Shown one piece after another: positions 28,738 through 38,549 of a DNA stretch of 64,000 nucleotides. Below the pieces are notes generated by a model. That model was not told the origin of the DNA and made no database searches. It was given only the letters and a program-made list of their open reading frames with translations. How positions within the stretch are numbered: the first letter of the stretch is position 1; every line of letters begins with the position of its first letter. Location: contig NZ_WSJB01000032.1 in the NCBI RefSeq assembly GCF_009763255.1, forward strand, positions 124,001-188,000, in the 5' to 3' direction. This stretch comes from Bordetella sp. 02P26C-1 (lineage in GTDB: Bacteria > Pseudomonadota > Gammaproteobacteria > Burkholderiales > Burkholderiaceae_B). Both the position numbers and the translations under genes were made by a program.

Positions 28738-28881
28738 GCTTGCTCCATAAAAACCGTGACAAAGCTTTTAATGCCATGAATATCAGTCTGATTTTGGGTA
28801 TTATGTTGGCACAGGCCGACAATTAGCGCAGACAACAATTAGCATGTGCTCCACCGGCCGACCAAATTAATAGGATTACTC

Positions 28882-29241
28882 ATGCCCCGTGAAAGCTACG
28901 CTACGCTTCAAGCCAAGATAGAAAAGGAAATCAGCAAACTCCAAAAGAAAGCTGAGGCCCTGCAGAACAAACGGCGCAAGCCGGTTATCGCCTCCATCAT
29001 TTCCTCGATGCGTGACTACAATATCACTCCCGAGGAAATCGCCACGGCGTTTAACAGTGCTAGCAAAGCGCCTCGCCAAGCCGGTCGCCGCGCCGTCACT
29101 ACATCCAAGCGCCCTGTCGCCCCCAAATATCGCCATCCCAAAACCGGCGAGACCTGGAGTGGCCGTGGTAAAGCCCCTCGTTGGCTTGCCGCCGAAGAAG
29201 CCGCCGGCAAGCAGCGTGAATCGTTCCTGATTGCTGAGTAG
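28882..29241 (+). CDS. H-NS family nucleoid-associated protein (BpH3-like)
   Basis: 119 residues. An N-terminal coiled-coil oligomerisation helix (YATLQAKIEKEISKLQKKAEALQNKRRKPV) is followed by a linker and the C-terminal DNA-binding motif YRHPKTGETWSGRGKAPRWL, the hallmark of H-NS proteins. Related small H-NS proteins are common in Bordetella (BpH3) and silence AT-rich DNA. ATG 28882 is chosen because it gives the family N-terminus MPRESYATLQAK. Divergent from the Nit/tldD pair. Confidence 0.95.
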   Translation: MPRESYATLQAKIEKEISKLQKKAEALQNKRRKPVIASIISSMRDYNITPEEIATAFNSASKAPRQAGRRAVTTSKRPVAPKYRHPKTGETWSGRGKAPRWLAAEEAAGKQRESFLIAE

Positions 29242-29309
29242 TAATCTAGGCAAACGTTTTCCTGCAGTCTAGCGAAGTGGATTATGGGGGTGCGCACTGA
29301 CATTATCGA

Positions 29310-29939
29310 TCAGCGCGCAGGAAACTCCACTTCGCGCTCAGAGCCATTATTACCCGGGAAATTATCGAATATAGCGCGGGTCAGATAGGGCATGGTCCGT
29401 ATTAAATCCGACCGCCCGGTCACAATGTACGCACTGGCGCGATAGACCTCGGCACCATGTCGCTCGTTATCGGATATTTCGACGGCCAAGCGATTCCGAA
29501 ACGCTACCGACGGTACATCGACCCAGCTTGGCCCCCAAAAGCCGGTGCCCCACCAAGGTGGCCCGTAAACCACCCCGAATCCGCCATAGAAATACGGATC
29601 GTAAGGCTGACGCACCATTACCTGCGTCTGCTCGCTACCGTAGTTGAACGACACATTAAAACGGGCATTTGTCCCGGCCGGCGCCTCCACCAAGCCCGTT
29701 GGCCCCATGCTGGCCCGCAGGATGTCTCGGTAAGATTGATATTCAAGATTATTGCGTTGGGCAGGCGTGGCGTCCACGAACTGGTAAGTCGCGCCCACCG
29801 CATTGGCTGGCCATTGCTGGAACGACGTCACGGCGGCCGACACCGTAGGACCCGCGCAGCCCGTCAGCATTGACGCGGCCAGCACGGTCGCGACCGCCGC
29901 TGCGCGCCAAACCATTGGCCCGGTACGCGTATTCAACAT
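29310..29939 (-). CDS. DUF4136 lipoprotein
   Basis: 209 residues. A lipoprotein signal leads to Cys28 (LAASMLTGCAGP). The rest follows DUF4136 lipoproteins: a central TYQFVDATPAQRNNLEYQSYRDILRASM, a strongly aromatic and glycine-rich strand (DPYFYGGFGVVYGPPWWGTGFWGPSW) and a C-terminal helix ending in GSEREVEFPAR. Function unknown. It converges with the H-NS gene. Confidence 0.88.
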   Translation of the reverse strand: MLNTRTGPMVWRAAAVATVLAASMLTGCAGPTVSAAVTSFQQWPANAVGATYQFVDATPAQRNNLEYQSYRDILRASMGPTGLVEAPAGTNARFNVSFNYGSEQTQVMVRQPYDPYFYGGFGVVYGPPWWGTGFWGPSWVDVPSVAFRNRLAVEISDNERHGAEVYRASAYIVTGRSDLIRTMPYLTRAIFDNFPGNNGSEREVEFPAR

Positions 29940-30149
29940 AAAAGATCCTCCCGCTCGTTCGTTGGCCCAGCCAGTCGCCGGGCCGACGCCCCGGCAGCGG
30001 GACGGTCGGCGGCGACCATGTTGGCATGATACTGCGAGAGGGTTGGACCTTTTTTCCCAGGAAAGTTTTCAACCGAATATGTCTGCCCGGCTGCGGGATG
30101 GCGGCTACTACTACAATAAGGCGTTACCCATACCCATTCGAATCCAGGC

Positions 30150-32861
30150 ATGCGCACCGAAACGCCAGTCACCGTATATCGCAAAGATTATCAGCCCTAT
30201 CCTTTCGCCATTCCGGAAGTCGCGCTGGCGTTTGATCTGGATCCGGAGGTCACGCTCGTGCATAGCACGCTGCGGCTGGAGCGGCGTGCCGATGCGCCCG
30301 CGGATGCCCCGCTGGTGCTCGATGGAGAAGAACTGGAACTGGTGTCCTTGCGCGTCGATGGCGCGGAATGGCCCACGGACCGATATCGCGTCGAGACCCA
30401 TACATTGACGGTGCTGGATTTGCCAGCCTCGGCGACCTTGGAAATTGTCAGCCGCTGCCGTCCGAGCGCGAATTCGGCATTAATGGGTTTGTATGTTTCG
30501 GGGGGGAATTTCTTTACCCAATGCGAAGCGGAAGGTTTTCGTCGGATTACCTGGTTTGCCGACCGGCCGGACGTAATGTCGCGCTATCGTGTGACGATGC
30601 GCGCGAGCGTCGATTATCCCGTGCTGCTCTCCAATGGGAACCTGCTGGCGATGCGCACGCTCCCCGATGGCCGCCAAGAAGCCGAATGGGAAGACCCGTT
30701 TCCCAAACCCTGTTATCTGTTCGCGCTTGTGGCCGGGCGTTTGACGCATCGCGAAACCAAGGTGAAAACCGCCTCTGGCCGCGAGGTGCTGCTGCAAGTC
30801 TATAGCGATCCCGGCTCGGAAGATCGGACGGAATGGGCGCTGGAATCGCTGGTCCGGGCGCTGCGCTGGGATGAAGACCGCTTCGGGTTGGAACTCGATT
30901 TGGATCGCTTCATGGTGGTCGCGGTGAGCGACTTCAATATGGGCGCGATGGAAAACAAAGGCTTGAACATTTTCAATGCCGCCTATGTTTTGGCCGACCC
31001 GGAATCAGCGACCGACGCGAACTACGAAGGGATCGAAGCGGTTATCGGCCACGAGTATTTCCATAATTGGACCGGTAACCGCGTGACGTGCCGCGACTGG
31101 TTCCAACTGAGTTTGAAAGAAGGCCTGACGGTATTCCGCGACCAGGAATTCACGGCGGATATGATGGCGCGCGATCTGGATGCCGCCGCTGCCGCCAGCG
31201 CGCGAGCCGTCAAGCGCATCGATGACGTTGTGACGCTGCGCGCGGCGCAGTTTCCCGAAGACGCGGGGCCAATGGCGCACCCGATCCGCCCGGAAAGCTA
31301 TCAGGAAATCGGCAACTTTTATACGGCGACGGTTTACGAGAAAGGCGCAGAAGTCATTCGCATGCAGCACACGTTGTTGGGTGCCGAGGGTTTTCGCGCC
31401 GGTATCGATGAGTATTTCCGGCGACATGACGGCCAGGCCGTGACTTGCGATGATTTCGTGGCTGCCATGGAATCGGTGTACACGCGCTTGAATCCCGGAC
31501 GTGATTTGGCGGTATTTCGCCGTTGGTATCAACAAGCAGGTACGCCGCGTGTAACGGTCAAGCTCGATTACGATGCGGCGCAGCAGCGTTGCACTGTGAC
31601 GCTGAGCCAGCGTTGTCCGGCGGTCGGCGTGGAAAAGCGCGCGGGCGGCGATTATGTGAAGCAACCGTTCCATATCCCATTTGCGTTGGGTTTGCTGGGC
31701 CCGGATGGCAGCGCCCTGCCCTTGCATCGCCAAGGTTCCGATACCATCGAGCAAACGGCATTGCTGGAGCTGACCGAAGGTACGCAGCAGTGGGTGTTTG
31801 ATCACGTCCCCGCCAAGCCCGTGCCCTCGCTGCTGCGCGGGTTCTCGGCCCCGGTCATGGTGGAGTACGAATGGACCAACGAAGAGCTCGCGCTACTCTC
31901 GGCCCACGACACGGATCCTTTTGCCCGCTGGGAAGCCGGACAGGAACTGGCCACGCGCCAGATTCTGCAGCTTGCGGGCAGCCATCAGGCTGGCATATCT
32001 CTCGTGGCGGATGCGGCGTTCATCGAGGCCTGGCGCGCGCTGTTGACGGATCCGGACCTGGATGCCGGCTACCGCGCCCGCGCCCTGGCGCTGCCATCGG
32101 AAAAAACGCTGGCCGAGCGCCAGGATGCGATCGATCCGCCGGCGCTGGCCGCCGCCCGGGATTTCCTGCGCGCGGAACTTGGCCGTCAGCTGGCCGATCA
32201 ATGGCGTCAGGCGTTCGACAATAACCAAACGCCGGGCGAATACAGCCCCGCGCCCGGTCCGGCCGGAAAACGCGCGCTGAAGAATCTGGCGCTGGCGCAC
32301 CTGATGGCCGCGGGCGTCGAGGGCGCCCAAGCCCTCGCGCAAGCGCAGTTCGACGACGCCACCAACATGACGGACAAGCTCGCCGCGCTCGGCGCCCTGG
32401 TGCACTACGCCCCGGCCGATGTGGCGGCGCGCGCGCTCCAAGCATTCTATGAGCGCTGGAAAGACAACGCGCTGGTCGTGGATAAATGGTTCGCGCTGCA
32501 AGCCGCATCGCAAAGCACCACCGTCGATCGTGCGCGCGAATTGATGACCCACCCGGCGTTCACCCTGCGCAACCCGAATCGCGCCAGAGCGCTGGTATTC
32601 CAGTTCTGCCTGAATAATGCGCGCGGTCTGCATCGCCCGGATGGAAAGGGCTACGATTTCTGGGCCGATCAAGTGCTGGCCCTCGATGCCCTGAACCCCG
32701 AGATCGCCGCGCGTCTGGCGCGTGCGCTGGATAACTGGGCACGCTTTGTTCCAAGCCTGCGTCAGCCTATGCAAGCTGCGCTGCAGCGCGTGCGCGACCA
32801 TGCAGGCCTGTCGCGTAACGTGCTGGAAATCGTCTCCAAAGCGCTCGATCTGGCTGGCTGA
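30150..32861 (+). CDS. pepN: Aminopeptidase N
   Basis: 903 residues, a full-length M1 metallopeptidase. The exopeptidase motif MGAMEN is at 264-269, the zinc site HEYFHNWTGN (His301, His305) followed by the third ligand Glu324 in SLKEGL. It removes N-terminal residues from peptides in the cytosol and is the major aminopeptidase of Gram-negatives. Divergent from the DUF4136 gene; fbp follows 90 bp on and may share a transcript. Confidence 0.97.
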   Translation: MRTETPVTVYRKDYQPYPFAIPEVALAFDLDPEVTLVHSTLRLERRADAPADAPLVLDGEELELVSLRVDGAEWPTDRYRVETHTLTVLDLPASATLEIVSRCRPSANSALMGLYVSGGNFFTQCEAEGFRRITWFADRPDVMSRYRVTMRASVDYPVLLSNGNLLAMRTLPDGRQEAEWEDPFPKPCYLFALVAGRLTHRETKVKTASGREVLLQVYSDPGSEDRTEWALESLVRALRWDEDRFGLELDLDRFMVVAVSDFNMGAMENKGLNIFNAAYVLADPESATDANYEGIEAVIGHEYFHNWTGNRVTCRDWFQLSLKEGLTVFRDQEFTADMMARDLDAAAAASARAVKRIDDVVTLRAAQFPEDAGPMAHPIRPESYQEIGNFYTATVYEKGAEVIRMQHTLLGAEGFRAGIDEYFRRHDGQAVTCDDFVAAMESVYTRLNPGRDLAVFRRWYQQAGTPRVTVKLDYDAAQQRCTVTLSQRCPAVGVEKRAGGDYVKQPFHIPFALGLLGPDGSALPLHRQGSDTIEQTALLELTEGTQQWVFDHVPAKPVPSLLRGFSAPVMVEYEWTNEELALLSAHDTDPFARWEAGQELATRQILQLAGSHQAGISLVADAAFIEAWRALLTDPDLDAGYRARALALPSEKTLAERQDAIDPPALAAARDFLRAELGRQLADQWRQAFDNNQTPGEYSPAPGPAGKRALKNLALAHLMAAGVEGAQALAQAQFDDATNMTDKLAALGALVHYAPADVAARALQAFYERWKDNALVVDKWFALQAASQSTTVDRARELMTHPAFTLRNPNRARALVFQFCLNNARGLHRPDGKGYDFWADQVLALDALNPEIAARLARALDNWARFVPSLRQPMQAALQRVRDHAGLSRNVLEIVSKALDLAG

Positions 32862-32951
32862 TCCATTGACTGCCGGAGGGGTGGAACCTCGTCCGGCCTT
32901 GCCCGCGCGGCAGCCACACCGCCGCCGTGCGCGCCCTCACGATTATCGTTA

Positions 32952-33986
32952 ATGACGGAGAAATCCTTGAAACGCAAAACCCTTACTCAATACCTGGTGG
33001 AGCAGCAGCGCTCCGCGCAGGCTCTGGCGCCGGAAGTCCGGTTGCTTATCGAAGTCGTGGCGCGCGCGTGCAAAAGCATCAGCCACGCCGTCAGCAAAGG
33101 CGCACTCGGTGGCGTGTTGGGCGCGCTGGAGACCGAGAACGTCCAAGGCGAAGTCCAGAAAAAGCTGGACGTGATGTCCAACGAAATTCTGCTCGAAGCC
33201 AATGAATGGGGCGGACATCTGGCGGCGATGGCGTCCGAAGAGATGGAAACCATCCATCTGATCCCGAACCGCTATCCCAAGGGCGAATACCTGTTGATGT
33301 TCGATCCGCTGGATGGGTCCTCGAATATCGACGTGAATGTGTCGATCGGCACGATCTTTTCCGTCCTGCGCGCGCCGCATCACGTCGCGGGTACCGTCGT
33401 TTGCGAACAGGATTTCCTGCAACCGGGCAAGGATCAAGTCGTCGCCGGTTATGCCGTGTATGGCCCGCAGACCATGCTGGTGCTGACCATCGGTCAAGGC
33501 GTGGTCGGCTTTACGCTGGATCGCGAGATGGGTTCCTGGGTGCTGACGCACGAGAATATCCGTGTGCCGGAAGACACTAAGGAGTTCGCCATCAATATGT
33601 CGAACATGCGTCATTGGGCGCCCCCGGTGAAGCGTTATATCGACGAGTGCCTGGCGGGCAAGACCGGTCCGCGTGGCAAGGACTTCAATATGCGCTGGAT
33701 CGCGTCGATGGTCGCCGATGTGCATCGCATCCTGACCCGTGGCGGCATCTTTATGTACCCCTGGGATGCGCGCGAACCGGGCAAGGCGGGCAAACTGCGC
33801 CTGATGTACGAGGCGAACCCGATGAGCTGGATTATCGAGCAGGCCGGTGGCGCGGCGATTAATGGCACGCAGCGTATTCTGGACATTCAGCCCGAGGCGC
33901 TGCATCAGCGCGTAAGCGTGATCCTGGGTTCGAAGAACGAGGTCGAACTCGTGGGTCGCTACCACGCCGAGGCCCAGCAAGGGTAA
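32952..33986 (+). CDS. fbp: Fructose-1,6-bisphosphatase class 1
   Basis: 344 residues. The phosphatase motif DPLDGSSN is at 118-125, and the substrate-binding region [28 protein letters not shown] lies in the C-terminal part. It hydrolyses fructose 1,6-bisphosphate in gluconeogenesis. A strong terminator stands 40 bp past the stop codon. Confidence 0.97.
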   Translation: MTEKSLKRKTLTQYLVEQQRSAQALAPEVRLLIEVVARACKSISHAVSKGALGGVLGALETENVQGEVQKKLDVMSNEILLEANEWGGHLAAMASEEMETIHLIPNRYPKGEYLLMFDPLDGSSNIDVNVSIGTIFSVLRAPHHVAGTVVCEQDFLQPGKDQVVAGYAVYGPQTMLVLTIGQGVVGFTLDREMGSWVLTHENIRVPEDTKEFAINMSNMRHWAPPVKRYIDECLAGKTGPRGKDFNMRWIASMVADVHRILTRGGIFMYPWDAREPGKAGKLRLMYEANPMSWIIEQAGGAAINGTQRILDIQPEALHQRVSVILGSKNEVELVGRYHAEAQQG

Positions 33987-34025
33987 GCTGGCCGGCGGTC
34001 ATCGGGCGTCGTAAATCGACGCCAT

Positions 34026-34073
34026 AAAAAGAAACCCCTGGCGTTGAGAATATTCAGCGCCAGGGGTTTCTTT
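34026..34073 (+). terminator. Rho-independent terminator after fbp
   Basis: AAAAAGAAACCCCTGGCGTT ... AGCGCCAGGGGTTTCTTT, a long stem of about 15 bp with a short AT-rich loop (GAGAATATTC). It can act for the fbp transcript. Confidence 0.9.
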
Positions 34074-34123
34074 ATGGTGACTCGGAATGGCCGGCGGGCT
34101 TGCCCTCGCGGTCACCCGCGTCT

Positions 34124-34345
34124 TTACTTCACTTCTTCGATGCTTTTCACATCGCTCTTATTGACCTGGACCTTCTTGCCGTCTTTCTCGGCTTCGACAA
34201 AACCAGTGTCGTTATCCGTCTCCGGCTCATCGGCGGTCATGATCTGATTACCATCGCGCGTCTCGATAACGGACGGTGATGAACACCCCGCCATCACCGC
34301 GAATCCAGACATGGCGCAAGCGAGCATTAGCATTTTAGTTTTCAT
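34124..34345 (-). CDS. YgdI/YgdR family lipoprotein
   Basis: 73 residues. A lipoprotein signal with lipobox VMAGC (Cys21) precedes a small SH3-like domain of the YgdI/YgdR family (SVIETRDGNQIMTADEPETDNDTGFVEAEKDGKKVQVNKSDVKSIEEV). These outer-membrane lipoproteins are of unknown function. 143 bp separate it from thrC; nothing else is seen in that gap. Confidence 0.9.
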   Translation of the reverse strand: MKTKMLMLACAMSGFAVMAGCSSPSVIETRDGNQIMTADEPETDNDTGFVEAEKDGKKVQVNKSDVKSIEEVK

Positions 34346-34488
34346 AAGCGAAGACTCCGTCTAACGAGAATGAGTCTTCACTGTAAGGGGCTCGCCACGG
34401 CCATGTAGTGACGAACCCGCCCAAAATGTATCCGAATTGAGGTCGACGACCGCCCTGCACTGCCGATCTCAACAGGCTGACATGCTCG

Positions 34489-35898
34489 TTACACTTTCGC
34501 GTGCGCCTGGATATAGCTGCGAACCGCGTTGAGGTCGCAGTCCATCACCTCTACGCGCTGTGGCAAGGCTTCCAGACCGGCCAATGCGGCGGGCGGCGGC
34601 ACCGACTTGCCCAAAGCGGCCTGCATCGTCTCGGCGAACTTTGCCGGCAAGGCAGTTTCTAGCACCAGCATCGGAATGCCGGGCTCGACATAGTCCTGCG
34701 CAACCTTCACGCCGTCCGCGGTGTGCGGGTCGACCAGCACGCCGGTACGCTCGTGCAAGCTGCGGATGGTGGCTAGGCGATCCTGATGGGTGCTGGTGCC
34801 CGCGACAAAGCCGTATTCGGATTCGAATTTGGGCTTGAGCGACGACAGATCGAAGAAACCATCGCGCGCCAAATCAGCCCAGAGCGCATTGACGCGCTGC
34901 GAATCCCGCCCGACCAGATCGAAGACAAAGCGCTCGAAGTTCGAGGCGCGCGAGATGTCCATCGATGGGCTCGAGGTCTCGTACGTTTGCGCGGCGTCGC
35001 GCGGTCGGTAGATGCCGGTACGGAAAAACTCCTCGAGCACGTTGTTTTCGTTGGTGGCCAGCACCAGACGGCGCACAGGCAGACCCATACGGCGCGCGAT
35101 ATGGCCGGACAGAATATTGCCGAAATTGCCCGAAGGCACGGCAAACGAAACCTGTTGACCCGCGCCCGTGGTCGCACGCAACCAGCCGTGGAAGTAATAG
35201 ACCACTTGAGCGGCGATGCGCGCCCAGTTGATCGAGTTCACTGCACCGAGGCGATATTCCGTCTTGAAGGACAGATCACGCGCGAGCGCCTTGACGATGT
35301 CTTGCGCATCGTCGAACACGCCGCGCACCGCGATGTTGTGAATGTTCTCGTCTTGCAGCGAATACATCTGCGCGCGCTGAAAGGCGCTCATGCGACCATG
35401 CGGCGACAGCATGAAGACGGCCACACCGCGCTTGCCGCGCAAGGCGTATTCGGCCGCCGAGCCGGTGTCACCGGAGGTCGCGCCCAGAATATTCAAGGTT
35501 TCGTTGCGCTGGGTCAGCACGTATTCGAACACCTGACCCAGGAACTGCATGGCCATGTCCTTGAAGGCCAGTGTCGGGCCTTCGGACAAACCGAGCAGCT
35601 GCAGCCCGCCGTCCAACGGTCGCAGCGGAACAATCGCGTCGCTGCCGAAGACTTCCGCGCGATACGCGGCATGCGTCAGGCGGCGCAAGTCGTCAGCCGG
35701 AATATCGGTCGCGAATAAAGACAGCACCTCGAACGCCAGATCAGCGTACGACAGGCCACGCCACGTTTCGAGCGTCTCTGCCGACACCTGCGGCAAGGTC
35801 TCGGGCACGGCTAATCCGCCATCGGGCGCGAGGCCCTCGAGCAGGATATCGGTAAAGGCTTGCGGCGCCATGCCGCCACGGGTAGAGATGTATTTCAT
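34489..35898 (-). CDS. thrC: Threonine synthase
   Basis: 469 residues. PLP-dependent conversion of phosphohomoserine to threonine. The Schiff-base lysine is Lys113 in GPTLAFKDMAMQFLG, and the phosphate loop ATSGDTGSAAEYAL follows. The start overlaps the stop of hom by 4 bp (ATGA), so the two are coupled and form a hom-thrC operon. thrB is not in the window, as is usual in this group. Confidence 0.97.
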   Translation of the reverse strand: MKYISTRGGMAPQAFTDILLEGLAPDGGLAVPETLPQVSAETLETWRGLSYADLAFEVLSLFATDIPADDLRRLTHAAYRAEVFGSDAIVPLRPLDGGLQLLGLSEGPTLAFKDMAMQFLGQVFEYVLTQRNETLNILGATSGDTGSAAEYALRGKRGVAVFMLSPHGRMSAFQRAQMYSLQDENIHNIAVRGVFDDAQDIVKALARDLSFKTEYRLGAVNSINWARIAAQVVYYFHGWLRATTGAGQQVSFAVPSGNFGNILSGHIARRMGLPVRRLVLATNENNVLEEFFRTGIYRPRDAAQTYETSSPSMDISRASNFERFVFDLVGRDSQRVNALWADLARDGFFDLSSLKPKFESEYGFVAGTSTHQDRLATIRSLHERTGVLVDPHTADGVKVAQDYVEPGIPMLVLETALPAKFAETMQAALGKSVPPPAALAGLEALPQRVEVMDCDLNAVRSYIQAHAKV

Positions 35899-37256
35899 TG
35901 CAAGGTCTCCACGCGCAGGCGCGTGACACTGGAACGCACAAAAGGAAGTTGTTCGATTTCGCTGATGGCCTTGTTGACGTGGCCTTCCACCGCTTGATGC
36001 GTGAGGAAAATAATGTCCGCGCCGCCAATGTGCGAGGGTTGTTGAATCATAGAACCGATCGAAATCTGGTGTTCGGCCAGCACGCGCGCGATGTCGGCCA
36101 GCACGCCTGGCTGATCGTCCACGCGCAGACGCAGATAGTACGAAGTCGCGACTTGCTCGATCGGCAGAATCGCGAGGTCAGAAAGCGCATCGGGCTGGAA
36201 TGCGAGATGCGGCACACGATTACCCGGATCGGCCGTGTGCAGGCGGGTCACATCCACCAGATCGGCGACCACGGCCGACGCGGTGGGTTCCTCGCCCGCG
36301 CCTTGACCATAGTAGAGCGTGGGGCCGACGGCATCGCCGCGCACCAGCACGGCGTTCATCGCTCCCTCGACATTGGCGAGTAAACGCTCGGCGGGCACCA
36401 GCGCGGGATGCACGCGCAGCTCGATCCCATCGACGCGGCGCTTGGTGATTCCCAGCAGCTTGATGCGATAGCCCAGGCGCTCGGCGTGGGCGATGTCTTC
36501 CTGAGCCAGGTGGGAGATGCCTTCGATATGGGCCTTGTCGAATTGCACGGGCACGCCGAACGCCAACGAGGCGAGCAGCGTGAGCTTGTGCGCGGCGTCC
36601 ACGCCTTCGACGTCAAAGGTCGGATCGGCCTCGGCATAACCCAGGCGCTGCGCCTCGGCCAGCACGTCGGCGAACGGCAGGCCGCGCGAACGCATTTCCG
36701 ACAGAATGAAGTTGGTGGTGCCGTTGATGATCCCGGCCACCCACTCGATACGGTTGGCGGTCAGGCCCTCGCGGATGGCCTTGATAATGGGCACGCCACC
36801 GGCCACGGCCGCCTCGAACGTCACCATGACGCCCTTTTCGGAGGCGGCGGCGAAGATCTCGTTACCATGCTTGGCGAGCAACGCCTTGTTGGCGGTCACG
36901 ACGTGCTTGCCGTTAGCGATGGCTTCCAGCACCAGTTCGCGCGCCAACGTATCGCCGCCGATCAGTTCGACGACGATGTCGATCTCGGGATCACGAACGA
37001 GCGCATGAACATCGGTATCCACGGGCAGGGTTTCGCCGATGCGGCTGCGCGCTTTGGCGACATCGCGCACGGCAATGCGGCTGATCTCAATGCGACGGCC
37101 GGCACGGCGGGCGATTTCTTCAGCGTTGCGTGTCAGCACACTCCAGGTGCCGCCGCCCACCACACCCAAGCCCAACAGGCCAATCTTGATGGGTTTCAGG
37201 TCGGTGCCGGAGTGATCTGGCCCGGAGGTGGGCGGTGTACTTGCAACGTTCGTCAT
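35895..37256 (-). CDS. hom: Homoserine dehydrogenase
   Basis: 453 residues from ATG 37256. The NAD(P) domain (IKIGLLGLGVVGGGTWSVL), the catalytic domain (ITGTTNFILSEM-like INGTTNFILSEM and EADPTFDVEGVDAAHKL) and a C-terminal ACT domain (YYLRLRVDDQPGVLADIARVLAEHQISIGSMIQ) are in the usual order, so threonine feedback inhibition is expected. About 22 residues precede the NAD(P) domain, slightly more than in most relatives. It is the first gene of hom-thrC. Confidence 0.97.
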   Translation of the reverse strand: MTNVASTPPTSGPDHSGTDLKPIKIGLLGLGVVGGGTWSVLTRNAEEIARRAGRRIEISRIAVRDVAKARSRIGETLPVDTDVHALVRDPEIDIVVELIGGDTLARELVLEAIANGKHVVTANKALLAKHGNEIFAAASEKGVMVTFEAAVAGGVPIIKAIREGLTANRIEWVAGIINGTTNFILSEMRSRGLPFADVLAEAQRLGYAEADPTFDVEGVDAAHKLTLLASLAFGVPVQFDKAHIEGISHLAQEDIAHAERLGYRIKLLGITKRRVDGIELRVHPALVPAERLLANVEGAMNAVLVRGDAVGPTLYYGQGAGEEPTASAVVADLVDVTRLHTADPGNRVPHLAFQPDALSDLAILPIEQVATSYYLRLRVDDQPGVLADIARVLAEHQISIGSMIQQPSHIGGADIIFLTHQAVEGHVNKAISEIEQLPFVRSSVTRLRVETLQ

Positions 37257-37567
37257 CTCAAAATTTCCAGAATGCAGTGTCCGACGGGTGGGTCCGTATT
37301 CGCGTACGTATGTGGCCGCCACCGATTTATTTCAACAAGCCGTCCTTGGGAACCTATCTGTGATACCCGCACCGCCTGGCGGGAGAATTTCCTCATGGGA
37401 AAAACCGTATCCTAGATGGGCGTGGACGCGCGCCTTTGCGGCGCAGCAAAACCTAGTAATCTAGCGCAAGCTGGCCCAGGCGGCAAATGGCGGCACGGGA
37501 TGTGCGCCGCTGCAACATACCGTCATCTCGATGCGCTATTATCAGAAGCATAAAGCCGGAGTTTTTA

Positions 37568-38029
37568 TTGAAGCTGCATACCGACCCTGCATCGTCGGCC
37601 CTGAATACGGTCACCGCCTACGGCGACGATTACATCGAAGTTAATCAGGTCCGATTTTCCCATGCCGTGACCTTCGGTCCCGAAGGCGCGGTCTCCGAAT
37701 GGCCAGTCCGGGCCGCGAGCGAAATCACGGTTTCGTTACTGAAACAGGCCGCCGGACTGTCCGAGGTCAAACGCGACCCGCTGGCATTCCTGGACGCGCC
37801 CGAAGGCGGCGGCATCCCCAAGGGTGTCGGGCCCGAAGTGCTGCTGGTCGGCACGGGCGGGCGCCAGCGCATGCTCGCGCAGTCTGTCATCGGGCCGCTC
37901 CTGGCCGCCGGTATTGGTGTCGAAGTGATGGACACGCAGGCTGCGGCTCGTACCTATAACATCCTGATGGCCGAAGGCCGACGCGTGGTCGTCGCCCTGC
38001 TGCCGACTAATGGAGAGTCTTCTACATGA
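37568..38029 (+). CDS. Mth938-like domain protein (DUF498)
   Basis: 153 residues beginning at a TTG that has GGAG eight bases ahead; this start gives MKLHTDPASSALN, as family members begin. The fold of Mth938/NDUFAF3-like proteins is recognisable (YIEVNQVRFSHAVTFGPEGAVSEWPV, LLVGTGGRQRMLAQSVIGPLLAAGIGVEVMDTQAAARTYNILMAEGRRVVVALLP). In mitochondria NDUFAF3 helps complex I assembly; bacterial function is unknown. Its stop overlaps the next start by 4 bp. Confidence 0.88.
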   Translation: MKLHTDPASSALNTVTAYGDDYIEVNQVRFSHAVTFGPEGAVSEWPVRAASEITVSLLKQAAGLSEVKRDPLAFLDAPEGGGIPKGVGPEVLLVGTGGRQRMLAQSVIGPLLAAGIGVEVMDTQAAARTYNILMAEGRRVVVALLPTNGESST

Positions 38030-38490
38030 CCGCGCTCATCGGCAAACCCGCGCCGTTGTTCACCGCCGAAAGCACGATTGGGCCCTTGAGCCTGGAACAA
38101 TGCCAAGGCCGAGCCGTCGTGCTCTATTTTTACCCCAAGGACAATACGCCGGGGTGCACGACGGAAAGCCAGAATTTTCGAGATCTGCACGACGAGTTTC
38201 TCGCTGCCAGCACGATCGTGATCGGTATTTCGCGCGATTCGCTGAAGTCTCACGAGAACTTCCGTACGAAATACGATTTGCCGTTTCCGCTGATCGCGGA
38301 CACGGACGAGACGGTTTGCAATCTGTATGGCGTCATCAAGATGAAAAACATGTACGGCAAACAGGTGCGTGGCATCGAACGCAGTACGTTTTTGATCGAC
38401 GCGTACGGGCGGCTGGTGCAGGAATGGCGGGGCGTGAAGGTGCCTAACCACGCCAGCGAAGTCCTGCAGGCCGCGCGCAGTATCGGTTAA
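38026..38490 (+). CDS. bcp: Thioredoxin-dependent thiol peroxidase (BCP-type peroxiredoxin)
   Basis: 154 residues. The peroxidatic Cys44 is in KDNTPGCTTES. The resolving Cys that E. coli BCP has five residues on is replaced (Gln49), so this enzyme must use another cysteine such as the one in ETVCNLYG, or an external thiol. It reduces peroxides in the cytosol. Translationally coupled (ATGA) to the Mth938-like gene, and 59 bp ahead of phoH. Confidence 0.95.
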   Translation: MTALIGKPAPLFTAESTIGPLSLEQCQGRAVVLYFYPKDNTPGCTTESQNFRDLHDEFLAASTIVIGISRDSLKSHENFRTKYDLPFPLIADTDETVCNLYGVIKMKNMYGKQVRGIERSTFLIDAYGRLVQEWRGVKVPNHASEVLQAARSIG

Positions 38491-38549
38491 CGCTGTCCCA
38501 AGCAGCATTTGTCAGGCGCTAGAGCCGGCCCCCCAGGAGAACCCCCTAT

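Noticed and set aside
29291-29319. An inverted repeat (TGCGCACTGA / TCAGCGCGCA) between the H-NS and DUF4136 genes as a terminator
   Set aside because: The arms pair with one mismatch and neither side has a T-run; it also overlaps the end of the DUF4136 gene.
37253-37396. A 47-codon upstream ORF overlapping the start of hom (ATGA overlap)
   Set aside because: It has no ribosome-binding site and no Thr/Ile/Met-rich run as expected for an attenuator, and there is no terminator hairpin ahead of hom. It is probably chance.
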